From Myxococcales bacterium (GTDB lineage: Bacteria; Myxococcota_A; Bradymonadia; Bradymonadales; Bradymonadaceae): a stretch of 7,991 bases of DNA. Positions 1 to 7,131 of this stretch are shown in pieces. The notes under the pieces are model-generated. The model was not told the origin of the DNA. It searched no databases and was given only the letters and a program-made list of their open reading frames with translations. How positions within the stretch are numbered: the stretch's first letter is position 1; every line of letters starts with the position of its first letter. The DNA lies in assembly GCA_007120615.1 (NCBI GenBank), contig SKNI01000322.1, forward strand, positions 1 to 7,991. The letters are read 5' to 3'. Made by a program: the position numbers and the translations under genes.

Positions 1-464
1 GCCACACTCACGAGAATCGCAACTCGTTCTTCCTCAGAAGAAGCGACTTGCTTCTCGATCCGATAGATCATCAGCAGATGTTCCCAATCTTTGCGCTGAT
101 GATAGATCTCTCGGGCCCGCCGCAGAGGCGTCACATCATGAGGATGAGCCTTAAATGCTTCCTGATAGGCGTCCATTCCGTTTTCGTGGGACTGAAGCCG
201 GTGCAAGAAGAGATCGCCCAGCAGAAGTAAGACCTTTCCCTTCTCCGGTCCCGGATCCAGCCGGTCGGCTAGTCCTCGTAACTTCCCGGCCAGGACAGAG
301 AAATCCAGGGAATGATTCCCGCTCTCCGCCACTTGCTCATAGAGTTGATGCACCCCTCGCCAGTCGCCCTCTTCCCAGAGCTGCCCGGTTAGTTCGGCGA
401 ATAATTCCGGATTCCCCGGATCATTGGCGAGTTCTTCTTCGAGAGCGCGAAGCTGGTCGGTCAT
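1..464 (-). CDS. TPR-type repeat protein, 5' part (runs off left edge)
   Basis: This reading frame stays open from an ATG at 464-462 to the window edge, giving 154 residues that begin MTDQLRALEEELANDPGNPE. No stop lies inside the window, so the gene is partial at its 3' end. The sequence is helical and rich in Leu, Glu and Trp. It carries degenerate tetratricopeptide-like helix pairs, for example DAYQEAFKAHPHDVTPLRRA near residues 98-117 followed by IYHQRKDWEHLLMIYRIE near 120-137. The repeating pattern of 'W-x-x-L-[LM]-x-x-Y' and 'A-x-x-x-x-P' is typical of long TPR proteins in Myxococcota-like bacteria, which usually act as scaffolds for protein contacts. There is no signal peptide, so the visible part is probably cytoplasmic. 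A weak ribosome site (CAGG) lies about 9 bases before the ATG. It is divergent from gltX. Its partner and function cannot be told from this fragment. Confidence 0.8.
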   Translation of the reverse strand, partial: MTDQLRALEEELANDPGNPELFAELTGQLWEEGDWRGVHQLYEQVAESGNHSLDFSVLAGKLRGLADRLDPGPEKGKVLLLLGDLFLHRLQSHENGMDAYQEAFKAHPHDVTPLRRAREIYHQRKDWEHLLMIYRIEKQVASSEEERVAILVSV

Positions 465-676
465 TGAAACAAACCTGATTGCTGGGGAGTAGCCGCCGGC
501 GTCACTGCCAGCGGCCATGCCAAAATATGGACCCTCTTTTGATTCTTTTTCTGCCGGCCATCATTTCAACCAAATTGAGCAAAGTTCTATCGTCGAATCC
601 TAGCAATAAAGAGCGTCAGGCGGCAAGCCACTACCTTGACCACAGATTTTTCAGCGTGTTACAAGCCGCCCACCAC

Positions 677-695
677 GGGGTATCTTTGGTACCCC
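677..695. repeat. Inverted repeat GGGGTA-N7-TACCCC upstream of gltX
   Basis: Perfect 6-bp arms (677-682 and 690-695) are separated by 7 bases in the divergent spacer between the TPR gene and gltX. The repeat ends 58 bases before the gltX ATG and just upstream of candidate -10 elements. It could be a regulator operator or a small hairpin. It has no T-run after it, so it is not a terminator. The rest of the 465-753 spacer shows nothing else I can support. Function is inferred from position only. Confidence 0.4.
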
Positions 696-697
696 AC

Positions 698-711
698 TAT
701 AGTTGTACAAT
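698..711 (+). promoter_or_regulatory. Candidate -10 region for the gltX operon
   Basis: Two overlapping -10-like hexamers are present: TATAGT (698-703) and TACAAT (706-711), each matching TATAAT at five of six positions. Transcription starting near 710-718 would give a leader of roughly 36-44 bases before the gltX ATG at 754. No convincing -35 hexamer lies 16-18 bases upstream of either; the nearest good one, TTGACC at 636-641, is too far away. The promoter may therefore depend on an activator, perhaps acting at the inverted repeat just upstream. This is a weak call. Confidence 0.35.
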
Positions 712-753
712 GTCATCGCCCCTTCGCAACACCTTAAAAGTCGGAGAACCTTC

Positions 754-2139
754 ATGTCCGTTCGCGCCCGCTTCGCCCCCTCCAATACGGGGTACCTCCA
801 TATGGGGAATACCCGTACAGCGCTTTTTAATTTTCTCTTCGCCCGCAATCAGAAAGGAACGTTCATTCTGCGCGTGGAGGATACCGACCAGCAGCGAAGT
901 GAGGACCGATACACCGAGGCCATCATCGACGCCCTTCAGTGGCTCAATATGGAGCCCGATGAAGGGCCGATCTTTCAGACCGATCGCTTCGATACCTATG
1001 GCGAAAAGATCGACCAGCTTCTGGAGGAAGGAAAAGCCTATAAGTGTTTTTGCACTCCCGAGGAGTTGGAAGCCCAACGCCAGGAAGCGCAAGAAGCGGG
1101 ACGAAAGCCGAAATACTCCGGAGAATGGCGAGATCGCACCGATCATCCAGACGATCAACCGTTCGTGGTTCGAATCAAGATGCCACTGGAGGGCACGATC
1201 ACCGTCAAGGACCTGGTCCAGGGCGAAGTGACGGTCAACGTGGAGGAGCTCGACGATTTCATCATTCGCCGAAGTGACGGCACCCCGACCTATAATTTCG
1301 TCGTCGTCGTCGATGATGTCGACATGGATATCTCTCATGTCATCCGGGGAAGCGATCACCTCAATAATACCTTTCGCCAGATCCCGGTCTATCGAGCCCT
1401 GGGACAACAGCCTCCGACTTTTGCCCACCTCCCGCTCATCGATGGACTGAGCAAACGAAAGGGCTCCGCCTCGGTTCAAGATTACCGCGATCTGGGTTTC
1501 TTGCCGGAAGCCGTGGTCAACTACCTCAGTCGCCTCGGGTGGTCTCACGGCGATCAGGAGCTCTTTTCGATGGACGAGTTGACCTCATTATTCGGGTTCG
1601 ACTCCGTTGGACGAAGCCCATCGACCTTTGATGAGGACAAATTCCGCTGGGTCAACTCCGAGTGGATGAAGCGTCTGGAACTCTCCGATCTTGCAGAGCG
1701 CTGGGTTCCCTTCCTCAAGGATCGCGGCTTTGACGTCGAAGTCGACGACAACCTCATCGCCATCACCGATTTGATGCGCGAGCGAGCCGACACCCTGGTG
1801 GCGCTGACCGACGAGAGCACCTATTTCTTCAGCGATGACTTTGAATATAATGAAAAAGCGGTCAAGAAGTGGCTCTCTCCGGATCTCAAACCGGCCGTGG
1901 AAGCATTGGCCGACAGGCTTCAAAGCCTCGAGGAGTGGAACTCCGATGCCATCGGAACCCTCTACCGAGAACTGGGCAAAGAGTTCGATCTGGGACTCGC
2001 TAAATTAGCTCAGCCCACCCGAATCGGATTGACCGGCTCCACAAGCAGCCCGTCGGTCTTCGATCTGGTCGCCACATTCTCGCGAGACGAAGTCGTGGTT
2101 CGTCTTCAAAAGGTCATCGACGAACTTCTCACTGAATAG
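754..2139 (+). CDS. gltX: Glutamyl-tRNA synthetase (GltX), class I
   Basis: Cytoplasmic enzyme that charges tRNA-Glu with glutamate using ATP; in bacteria lacking GlnRS it also charges tRNA-Gln for later amidation. The protein has 461 residues, near the usual 460-490. Visible landmarks are the N-terminal HIGH-type signature at residues 13-24 (GYLHMGNTRTAL), the conserved VEDTDQQRS near 41-49, the CFC pair at 98-100, the VVVVDDVDMDISHVIRGSDH block near 183-202, the KMSKS-type loop as LSKRKG at 232-237, and a C-terminal anticodon-binding region with PTRIGLTGSTSSPSVFD near 421-437. The ATG at 754 is chosen because GGAG at 743-746 lies 7 bases before it and homologous proteins start just before 'FAPS'; the in-frame ATG at 703 lies in the promoter region. 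In the E. coli enzyme Cys98, Cys100, Cys125 and His127 bind zinc. Here positions 125 and 127 are Trp and Asp, so that site is probably lost, as in many family members. First gene of a five-gene cluster. Confidence 0.97.
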   Translation: MSVRARFAPSNTGYLHMGNTRTALFNFLFARNQKGTFILRVEDTDQQRSEDRYTEAIIDALQWLNMEPDEGPIFQTDRFDTYGEKIDQLLEEGKAYKCFCTPEELEAQRQEAQEAGRKPKYSGEWRDRTDHPDDQPFVVRIKMPLEGTITVKDLVQGEVTVNVEELDDFIIRRSDGTPTYNFVVVVDDVDMDISHVIRGSDHLNNTFRQIPVYRALGQQPPTFAHLPLIDGLSKRKGSASVQDYRDLGFLPEAVVNYLSRLGWSHGDQELFSMDELTSLFGFDSVGRSPSTFDEDKFRWVNSEWMKRLELSDLAERWVPFLKDRGFDVEVDDNLIAITDLMRERADTLVALTDESTYFFSDDFEYNEKAVKKWLSPDLKPAVEALADRLQSLEEWNSDAIGTLYRELGKEFDLGLAKLAQPTRIGLTGSTSSPSVFDLVATFSRDEVVVRLQKVIDELLTE

Positions 2140-2150
2140 GGCGATCGGAG

Positions 2151-3131
2151 ATGATCGAAGAGCAACGTGTTGCCATATCCCGCTGGATTGCAGTCTGGTT
2201 TCTGACCACACTGGGCGCGGGTCTACTTCTGGGATGCACCACTACCCATATCCGAAGTGATACGGATGATAGCTGGGAGACTCCGGCCCGTTTTGATCGC
2301 GTGGAAGACGATGAAAATGAGGAGCTCCTCTTTCGGCTTCACGACCACCGAAACTGGGTTCTGGCCTCTCTTTACCGCAAGACCCCGGCCTATCCCGACG
2401 TTCTTCTCCCCCACGCTCTGGCCGCACTCCTGCAATCCACTGAGAGCGCTGATTTTGAGGTGGAACGAGCCGACGGCCCACTTCCGGGCTGGCTCATCGA
2501 ATGGAACGATGGAGAGGAGGTCTCCCTTCGCATCTATGCCGCTTCTCACCGGGGCAGCACCTATTTTATGATCATCGAGGGAGATCGCCGAGCCCTCGAT
2601 GACCGAGCGCTCCTGACCACACTTCGAGAGGGGTTCTCGCCGGCCGATATCGAAAGCGACGAGTTGCGCGACGACTTCGAGCCTCCTCCGCTGGCTGACG
2701 GCCTCTCCGCCATCACCACCACCGAACTCAGACCGGTGGACGCCAGCGGTCATCCCCGCGACGCGCTGATCCGAGAGTTTGGATTTTCCAACTGGCTCTC
2801 CCATGGTTATCTGCTCAAAGAGCCGACCACCATCACCGTTCGTCCCGAGAACTACCTCCACCATCTGCTGAATCGGCTCGACGTCACCGAAGCGACCGAA
2901 GTCGACGGCTTATGCGATCCGCAACGCTGTCTGGTCACATCCTGGGAGAACTCCGGCCAATCCAGTCATTTCGTCGGCGTTCACCTCGAGGGAACCACCG
3001 CCTATCAATTTCAACTTCGGGCCCCGGCCAATCCCCCTGAAGAACTTCAGGACGAGATTTTCCGCTGGATGACCGAGTTTCTCGACGACCCACAGTCCTA
3101 CTTCGAGGAGCTCGATGCGGGGGACTTATGA
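2151..3131 (+). CDS. Predicted lipoprotein of unknown function, apparently with two related domains
   Basis: The product has 326 residues. The N-terminus has a short charged start, a hydrophobic stretch (residues 12-28) and a lipobox-like LLLGC with Cys29 as the likely lipidated residue, so it should be exported and membrane-anchored. I do not recognise the family. Residues about 80-163 and 233-312 look like diverged copies of one alpha/beta unit. Each has a helix rich in Leu, then a strand (GWLIEWNDG at 113-121; RCLVTSWENSG at 259-269), then a 'G-[ST]-T' turn with a beta strand (RGSTYFMII at 134-142; EGTTAYQFQL at 280-289), then a helix ending in Phe. This layout recalls Mog1/PsbP-like folds, which is only a guess. 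Cys255 and Cys260 could form a disulphide. The ATG lies 11 bases after the gltX stop. GGAG abuts it with no spacing, so AGGG at 2138-2141, overlapping the gltX stop, is the more likely ribosome site. The stop overlaps the next start. Confidence 0.85.
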   Translation: MIEEQRVAISRWIAVWFLTTLGAGLLLGCTTTHIRSDTDDSWETPARFDRVEDDENEELLFRLHDHRNWVLASLYRKTPAYPDVLLPHALAALLQSTESADFEVERADGPLPGWLIEWNDGEEVSLRIYAASHRGSTYFMIIEGDRRALDDRALLTTLREGFSPADIESDELRDDFEPPPLADGLSAITTTELRPVDASGHPRDALIREFGFSNWLSHGYLLKEPTTITVRPENYLHHLLNRLDVTEATEVDGLCDPQRCLVTSWENSGQSSHFVGVHLEGTTAYQFQLRAPANPPEELQDEIFRWMTEFLDDPQSYFEELDAGDL

Positions 3132-3472
3132 GTAAAAAAGACGGCGACTTCTCCGATCGAGTGTACTGGATTGTCTCCCAGATCCCCTTCGGCTGCGTGT
3201 CCACCTACGGTCAGATCGCCACGTATGCCGGAAGTGCTCGCGCGGCCCGGGCGGTGGGAAACTTGATGCGTCAGTCTCTCAAAAATGGACAGGAAGTCCC
3301 CTGGCATCGCGTCATCAACTCCCGAGGCGGGATCTCGTCGAAGGGAGACACCGAACGAGCCGAACTGCAGCGTCGTCTTCTAACGGCGGAGGGAGTTGAG
3401 TTCGGCGCCAATCAATGTTGCGAACTCGACCGCTTTCGGTGGACCCCTCAGGAGGTCTTCTGGGATGGCTGA
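3128..3472 (+). CDS. atl: Alkyltransferase-like protein (ATL), MGMT DNA-binding family
   Basis: ATL proteins bind O6-alkylguanine in DNA, flip out the base and mark the lesion for nucleotide excision repair, but cannot remove the alkyl group. The 114-residue product is a stand-alone MGMT DNA-binding domain. It shows the recognition-helix motif STYGQIATYAG (25-35), the arginine finger within ARAARAVGNLMR (Arg41) and PWHRVINSRG (58-67). In true O6-methylguanine methyltransferases the motif is PCHRV with a catalytic Cys. Here Trp59 replaces it, the hallmark of the ATL group. The end, DRFRWTPQEVFW, is also typical of ATLs. The N-terminal domain of Ada/Ogt-type enzymes is absent, as expected. Its ATG overlaps the previous stop by 4 bp (ATGA), suggesting translational coupling, and a G-rich stretch just before can act as ribosome site. 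It sits with unrelated genes, so no dedicated repair operon is visible. Confidence 0.93.
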   Translation: MSKKDGDFSDRVYWIVSQIPFGCVSTYGQIATYAGSARAARAVGNLMRQSLKNGQEVPWHRVINSRGGISSKGDTERAELQRRLLTAEGVEFGANQCCELDRFRWTPQEVFWDG

Positions 3473-4382
3473 AGAATCGGCGACAAACGGGCCGCCCGAC
3501 GACTTCCAGACGACTCAGAACGCAGCGGAAGATGAGTCGGAAGAGGCGAAACCCTTCAGCGCGTTGGAGAGAAATACCGCGTTTATGCTGACCGCCCTTT
3601 TGCTGGCGAGTCTTGTGAGCGTCTCTTTTTTCAACCTCGATCGCCATCCATCTTTCCCACCGATCTCCGAAAAAATGGTGGCCGGAATAAACTCCACCGA
3701 GACCCCGGTGATCTTTGCTCTCGACCCGGTCTCTCTTGCCGCTCTGGAGAAACGTCGCCACGATCTACAACCATCGATCCTCCCGCTCACCATATGGCCC
3801 CCGGAGGGACCGGTGCTGGCCTTTGATGCCACCCAGCCCAGGCTCGTCGCTGCCAGCATGGAGCGCCGACTCGACAAGGGAGTCTGGACGTTGTGGATCC
3901 CTCGCGGGTTCGCACCGCTTCCCTTTTTCGGTCTGGCCACCGTGGAGTTGGAAGGAGTCGATGGGGAGGTCGAGATTTGCACGCCCGACGTCGAAGGGGG
4001 TCATCAATGCGGCGACGCCGGTTGGACCCGCATGCGCCACCGGGACGTCACCATCGACGGCAAAAGCGAGACCTGCATCTGGGCTCATCCTATTGCCGGA
4101 AAAACGCTGCGCTTTCGCTTCCCCGACGTCACCAACGACGGGCGAAACGGCGACGAATTATGGATCGACACAGCCCTTAGAGACGCCTCCGTTGGCACAA
4201 GAGCGAACGTGGACATGACCATTCGATTGGGAGAGGATAGCGTCACCCATCGCCACCGAGACCGCCGGGGTTGGCAACACGTAAAAGTGCCCCGCTCTCT
4301 CGAAAGCCAGGAGTTGGTCATCGAAATTTCCGCCGACCAACCGGGCCGTCGCCACTTCTGCTACCGATTCGACTTCCGATGA
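3465..4382 (+). CDS. Single-pass membrane protein with beta-rich extracytoplasmic domain, unknown function
   Basis: The product has 305 residues. An acidic, probably disordered cytoplasmic head (residues 1-36) is followed by one membrane segment at about 38-57 (TAFMLTALLLASLVSVSF) and a large outer domain. The C-terminal half (about 155-305) alternates short hydrophobic strands with Gly/Asp turns, and ends with a Trp-anchored strand (RRGWQHVKVP, 268-277), LVIEISAD (284-291) and HFCYRFDFR. This is the look of a jelly-roll or galactose-binding-like sandwich; the fold is inferred, and I recognise no family. Cys172, Cys182, Cys204 and Cys299 may form disulphides outside the cell membrane. The start at 3465 is chosen over the in-frame ATG at 3396 because AGGAGG (3450-3455) lies 9 bases before it and the longer version would overlap ATL by 77 bp. 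It overlaps ATL by 8 bp and the next gene by 4 bp. Its position suggests that it assists the membrane enzyme encoded next. Confidence 0.85.
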   Translation: MAEESATNGPPDDFQTTQNAAEDESEEAKPFSALERNTAFMLTALLLASLVSVSFFNLDRHPSFPPISEKMVAGINSTETPVIFALDPVSLAALEKRRHDLQPSILPLTIWPPEGPVLAFDATQPRLVAASMERRLDKGVWTLWIPRGFAPLPFFGLATVELEGVDGEVEICTPDVEGGHQCGDAGWTRMRHRDVTIDGKSETCIWAHPIAGKTLRFRFPDVTNDGRNGDELWIDTALRDASVGTRANVDMTIRLGEDSVTHRHRDRRGWQHVKVPRSLESQELVIEISADQPGRRHFCYRFDFR

Positions 4383-5935
4383 GTTCTACCCACTCATTCA
4401 TTATCGAAAGAAAAGCCTCCCTCACCGCAGGGGTGATCTCGCTCTTTTATTTCGCGATCATCGGCTTTCGGGGATTCGGGGCCTCGGGACTGGCATGGTT
4501 CGATAGGTCCATCGCCCGGGCCCGAGAATTGGTCGACAGCCCCACGGCGTTTCTGGAATGGTCCGCCGAGCCTCAGATGATGGCCGACTTTATAGGAGCG
4601 CTGGCAATCCTGGCGACACCCCTGACTGCGGGATGGACGCTTGTCGTCTTATGTGCCCTCTCGGCTGCGATATCTACTGCATTGATCTTTCTCATCAGCT
4701 ACCGACTGGCCGGTCCCCTGGGCGGATGGTTGTCGGTCTTTTTTCTACTCACCTGCGGTCCCTGGATGGGCCTCTTTACCCGAGCAGATCCCACGGCCTT
4801 GCTGGTTCCACTGGTCCTGGGCATCATCATCGTCTGGCACAGCAACCTCTCCTGGTGGAAGCGAACGCTTGCGGGAGCACCGCTACTGGCAGTCGCCATC
4901 CTGCTGTGGCCCGGCGCTCTACTGCTGCCCGCGATTCTCTTGAGCATCGATCTGCTGGTCCCCGTCGCCTCTCGAGAATCCGACCAGACCGGGCTCTTCT
5001 CGGCGCCTTCCGTCAGCATCGACCGACTCCTCACACCCATCACTGCTCTACTTCTTTTGGGGCTCTCGCCATTTTTCTGGTCGGCGCCCGTAGAGAATCT
5101 GGGGGCTTTCTTTTTATCGGCCCTGGAAATGCCCGCAGCAGACCTTGTCTTTCGAGGGCAGGTCTACCCACCGAGTCGCCCGCCGTTTTATTTCGGAGCG
5201 GCCTGGCTCGCCGAACAACTACCGTTTCTAACGATGCTCGCCATGGGCTGTGGGATCGCTTTTTGTCGCCGCTCCCCCGATCCACAGGACCGTCGGTTTT
5301 CCCTTTCCCTGGCATCGATCACGGTGGGCCTTCTGTTATTGCCGGTCTTCTTCCGAGGTCCCCGTCCCCTGGGAGCGGAATACGTCGCTCTCGTTGTGGC
5401 AACCGGAGTCCCGCTGGCGACACTCGTAACATGCCGGTTCTTCTCTCATGCGTTGGGCTCGAACTCCCCTTCGATGAAAATTCGCCAGGTCGCCATCGCC
5501 ACCTTTCTTGTGGCCGGCGGCAGTATTCTACTGGAGATGCCCGCTGCTCATCAGTCCCCCGAATCCTATCGTAGCCCACTGACGGCGCGGCTGGTGGGAT
5601 GGTCACCGGCCAGTGATATGCCCCAACGCCATAATATCTTGCCCCTGGAACTTCTGCGTTCCACCGCGTCCGCTCCCGACCAAATTCTCCACACCGGAGG
5701 ATGGGAGAAATACCTCGAGATCTACGGATCCATGGGACTTCTCAGCGATATCAACACCACCGCCGACCCCGAGCGGGCGACAATCGCGATTCGACCGGTC
5801 ACTCCCGTCGCCGCGAGCCGATTTGTCAGCTACGACAGCACCTACCTGGTCCCACTCTCCAACACTCGCACCCGCCTGTTCCCCGGCTTTCATCGACCCA
5901 TCTTTCTGATCGATGAACGTCCCGCTGAGCACTAA
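4379..5935 (+). CDS. Polytopic membrane protein, probable GT-C (ArnT/PMT-like) glycosyltransferase
   Basis: The product has 518 residues with about 10-11 hydrophobic segments (roughly 13-33, 68-84, 86-107, 113-133, 139-153, 165-195, 216-236, 279-296, 309-326, 334-353, 369-387) and a soluble C-terminal tail of about 130 residues. After the first segment, FDRSIARARELVDSP (41-55) resembles the first outer loop of GT39/GT83 enzymes, where an Asp or Glu is catalytic; Asp42 is the candidate. TRADPTALLVPL (134-145) resembles the conserved 'R-x-D-P' region of the same group, and GQVYPPSRPPFYFGAAWL (260-277) resembles their later loop. Such enzymes move a sugar from a polyprenyl-phosphate donor onto lipid or protein outside the inner membrane. 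Donor and acceptor are unknown. The match is to general layout, so a non-enzymatic relative is possible. The ATG at 4379 overlaps the previous stop (ATGA) with no clear ribosome site, implying translational coupling; an in-frame ATG at 4271 would lie deep in the upstream gene. Last gene of the cluster; no terminator follows it. Confidence 0.75.
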   Translation: MSSTHSFIIERKASLTAGVISLFYFAIIGFRGFGASGLAWFDRSIARARELVDSPTAFLEWSAEPQMMADFIGALAILATPLTAGWTLVVLCALSAAISTALIFLISYRLAGPLGGWLSVFFLLTCGPWMGLFTRADPTALLVPLVLGIIIVWHSNLSWWKRTLAGAPLLAVAILLWPGALLLPAILLSIDLLVPVASRESDQTGLFSAPSVSIDRLLTPITALLLLGLSPFFWSAPVENLGAFFLSALEMPAADLVFRGQVYPPSRPPFYFGAAWLAEQLPFLTMLAMGCGIAFCRRSPDPQDRRFSLSLASITVGLLLLPVFFRGPRPLGAEYVALVVATGVPLATLVTCRFFSHALGSNSPSMKIRQVAIATFLVAGGSILLEMPAAHQSPESYRSPLTARLVGWSPASDMPQRHNILPLELLRSTASAPDQILHTGGWEKYLEIYGSMGLLSDINTTADPERATIAIRPVTPVAASRFVSYDSTYLVPLSNTRTRLFPGFHRPIFLIDERPAEH

Positions 5936-7107
5936 ATTACTCCGTCACTTTTGAGTCTGGCCAACTCTTCATCGGTCACGCCGGATGCTCGGAAAACCCC
6001 GTCATTATCAGCGCCCTGAGCCGACGCTCCGCGGTGTTCGACGGTCCTCGACGTCAGAGGCGTGCGAACGTGGGTCACTCCCTGCAGGTCGAAAAATACA
6101 TCGCGAGCGCGGTGAAATTCACTCTCCAGAAGCTCCTCAAACTCCAATACCGGCTCCACGCAGATATCGAGTTCGTCAAAGTGCGTCACCCAATATTCCA
6201 GCGGTCGAGCCGATAGAATCTCCTGGACCCGAGATCCGATCTCCTCACCGTCTGCTCCCGACATCAATCCCCTACCCTGTAACTCCGGCGCTCCGATGGC
6301 CTGGACAAAGGGATCCCAGAATTTCGGCTCCAGCGCTCCCACTGCCAGATAGCGATCATCGGAGGTGGAGTAGACTCGATAGCAGGGTAGTCCGCCGCTG
6401 AGCATTCCGTCGCCCCGCGCTTCCGGCTCCCCCGCCTGCGCTCGGGCGATGGCCGGGATCATAAAAGAGAGCGCTCCTTCCGTCATCGAGATATCCAACC
6501 AGGCGCCCTGCCCCGTTCGTTCTCGGCGAAAGAGCGCCGACGTGATCCCCAGCGCGGCATAGAGCGCCCCTCCCGCGATGTCCGCCAATTGAAACCCTGG
6601 CAGATGAGGGGCCTGATTTTTCTGACCATTCTGGGAGAGCACACCGGAGAGCGCCAGATAATTGGCGTCGTGACCGGCAGCTGATCTCTTTGGACCACTC
6701 TGGCCATAGCCGCTGATCGAACAGATCACCAACCCCGGGAACTCCTGACGCAAGTTGTCGATATCCAGCCCCAGGCGGGTCATCACGCCGGGTCGAAAGC
6801 TCTCCAGAAGAACGTCGGCGTCCTTTAACAGGCGCTTTAATAGCTCTCGTCCCTCTTCCATCTTCAGATTCATCGTCACAAATCGCTTATTGCGATTGAC
6901 GCTCTGAAAGAAAGCGCCGCTTTCACCCACCGTCGGTGGATAGTGTCGGGCGTAGTCCCCGATCCCCGGGCTCTCCACTTTGATGACGTCCGCTCCCATA
7001 TCGGCCAATAACATCGTAGCAAACGGGCCCGGCAAGAGCCTGGTGAGATCAATGACCCGTATACCTTCCAGAAAAAGCCCATCCACGGTTGAATTTTCGG
7101 TCGACAT
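5932..7107 (-). CDS. Alpha-methylacyl-CoA racemase, CoA-transferase family III (CaiB/BaiF)
   Basis: Enzymes of this group interconvert the R and S forms of 2-methyl-branched acyl-CoAs so that beta-oxidation can proceed; relatives transfer CoA between acids. The 391-residue protein starts with the family opening LEGIRVIDLTRLLPGPFATM (13-32) and has LADMGADVIKVE (34-45) and VLLESFRPGVMTRLG (99-113). Residues matching the catalytic set of the Mycobacterium tuberculosis racemase MCR are present: His146 in AGHDANYLALSG, Asp176 in QLADIAGG, and Glu260 in VGALEPKFW. The segment GMLSGGLPCYRVY (234-246) and the ICVEPVLEFEEL stretch (315-326) also follow racemases more closely than CoA transferases. 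The ATG at 7107 is preceded by GAGG with 6-base spacing; an in-frame ATG at 7182 lies in a hairpin before the terminator and is rejected. It lies downstream of the SCP2 gene, separated by a terminator. The exact substrate is unknown. Confidence 0.92.
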   Translation of the reverse strand: MSTENSTVDGLFLEGIRVIDLTRLLPGPFATMLLADMGADVIKVESPGIGDYARHYPPTVGESGAFFQSVNRNKRFVTMNLKMEEGRELLKRLLKDADVLLESFRPGVMTRLGLDIDNLRQEFPGLVICSISGYGQSGPKRSAAGHDANYLALSGVLSQNGQKNQAPHLPGFQLADIAGGALYAALGITSALFRRERTGQGAWLDISMTEGALSFMIPAIARAQAGEPEARGDGMLSGGLPCYRVYSTSDDRYLAVGALEPKFWDPFVQAIGAPELQGRGLMSGADGEEIGSRVQEILSARPLEYWVTHFDELDICVEPVLEFEELLESEFHRARDVFFDLQGVTHVRTPLTSRTVEHRGASAQGADNDGVFRASGVTDEELARLKSDGVI

Positions 7108-7131
7108 CTTCCACCTCTTTTTTGTCCAAAA

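Noticed and set aside
48..478. Two short plus-strand open frames at the left end
   Set aside because: They are shadows of the minus-strand TPR-type gene and have no ribosome site or recognisable motif.
1300..1322. GTC-type simple repeat
   Set aside because: It encodes the conserved VVVVDDVD stretch of glutamyl-tRNA synthetases, so coding constraint explains it.
697..1548. 283-residue open frame on the minus strand opposite gltX
   Set aside because: It lies wholly antisense to the well-supported gltX gene, has no ribosome site and shows no family features; it reflects codon bias of gltX.
2223..2864. 213-residue open frame on the minus strand opposite the lipoprotein gene
   Set aside because: The plus frame has a lipobox, fits the operon spacing and ends in an ATGA junction; the antisense frame has no supporting signal.
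3396..3464. Longer start for the single-pass membrane protein
   Set aside because: It would overlap ATL by 77 bp, while the ATG at 3465 has AGGAGG at good spacing.
4558..5574. 338-residue open frame on the plus strand inside the polytopic membrane gene
   Set aside because: It is Arg/Pro/Ser-rich without membrane segments, as expected of a shifted frame; the overlapping frame has clear transmembrane segments and an ATGA-coupled start.
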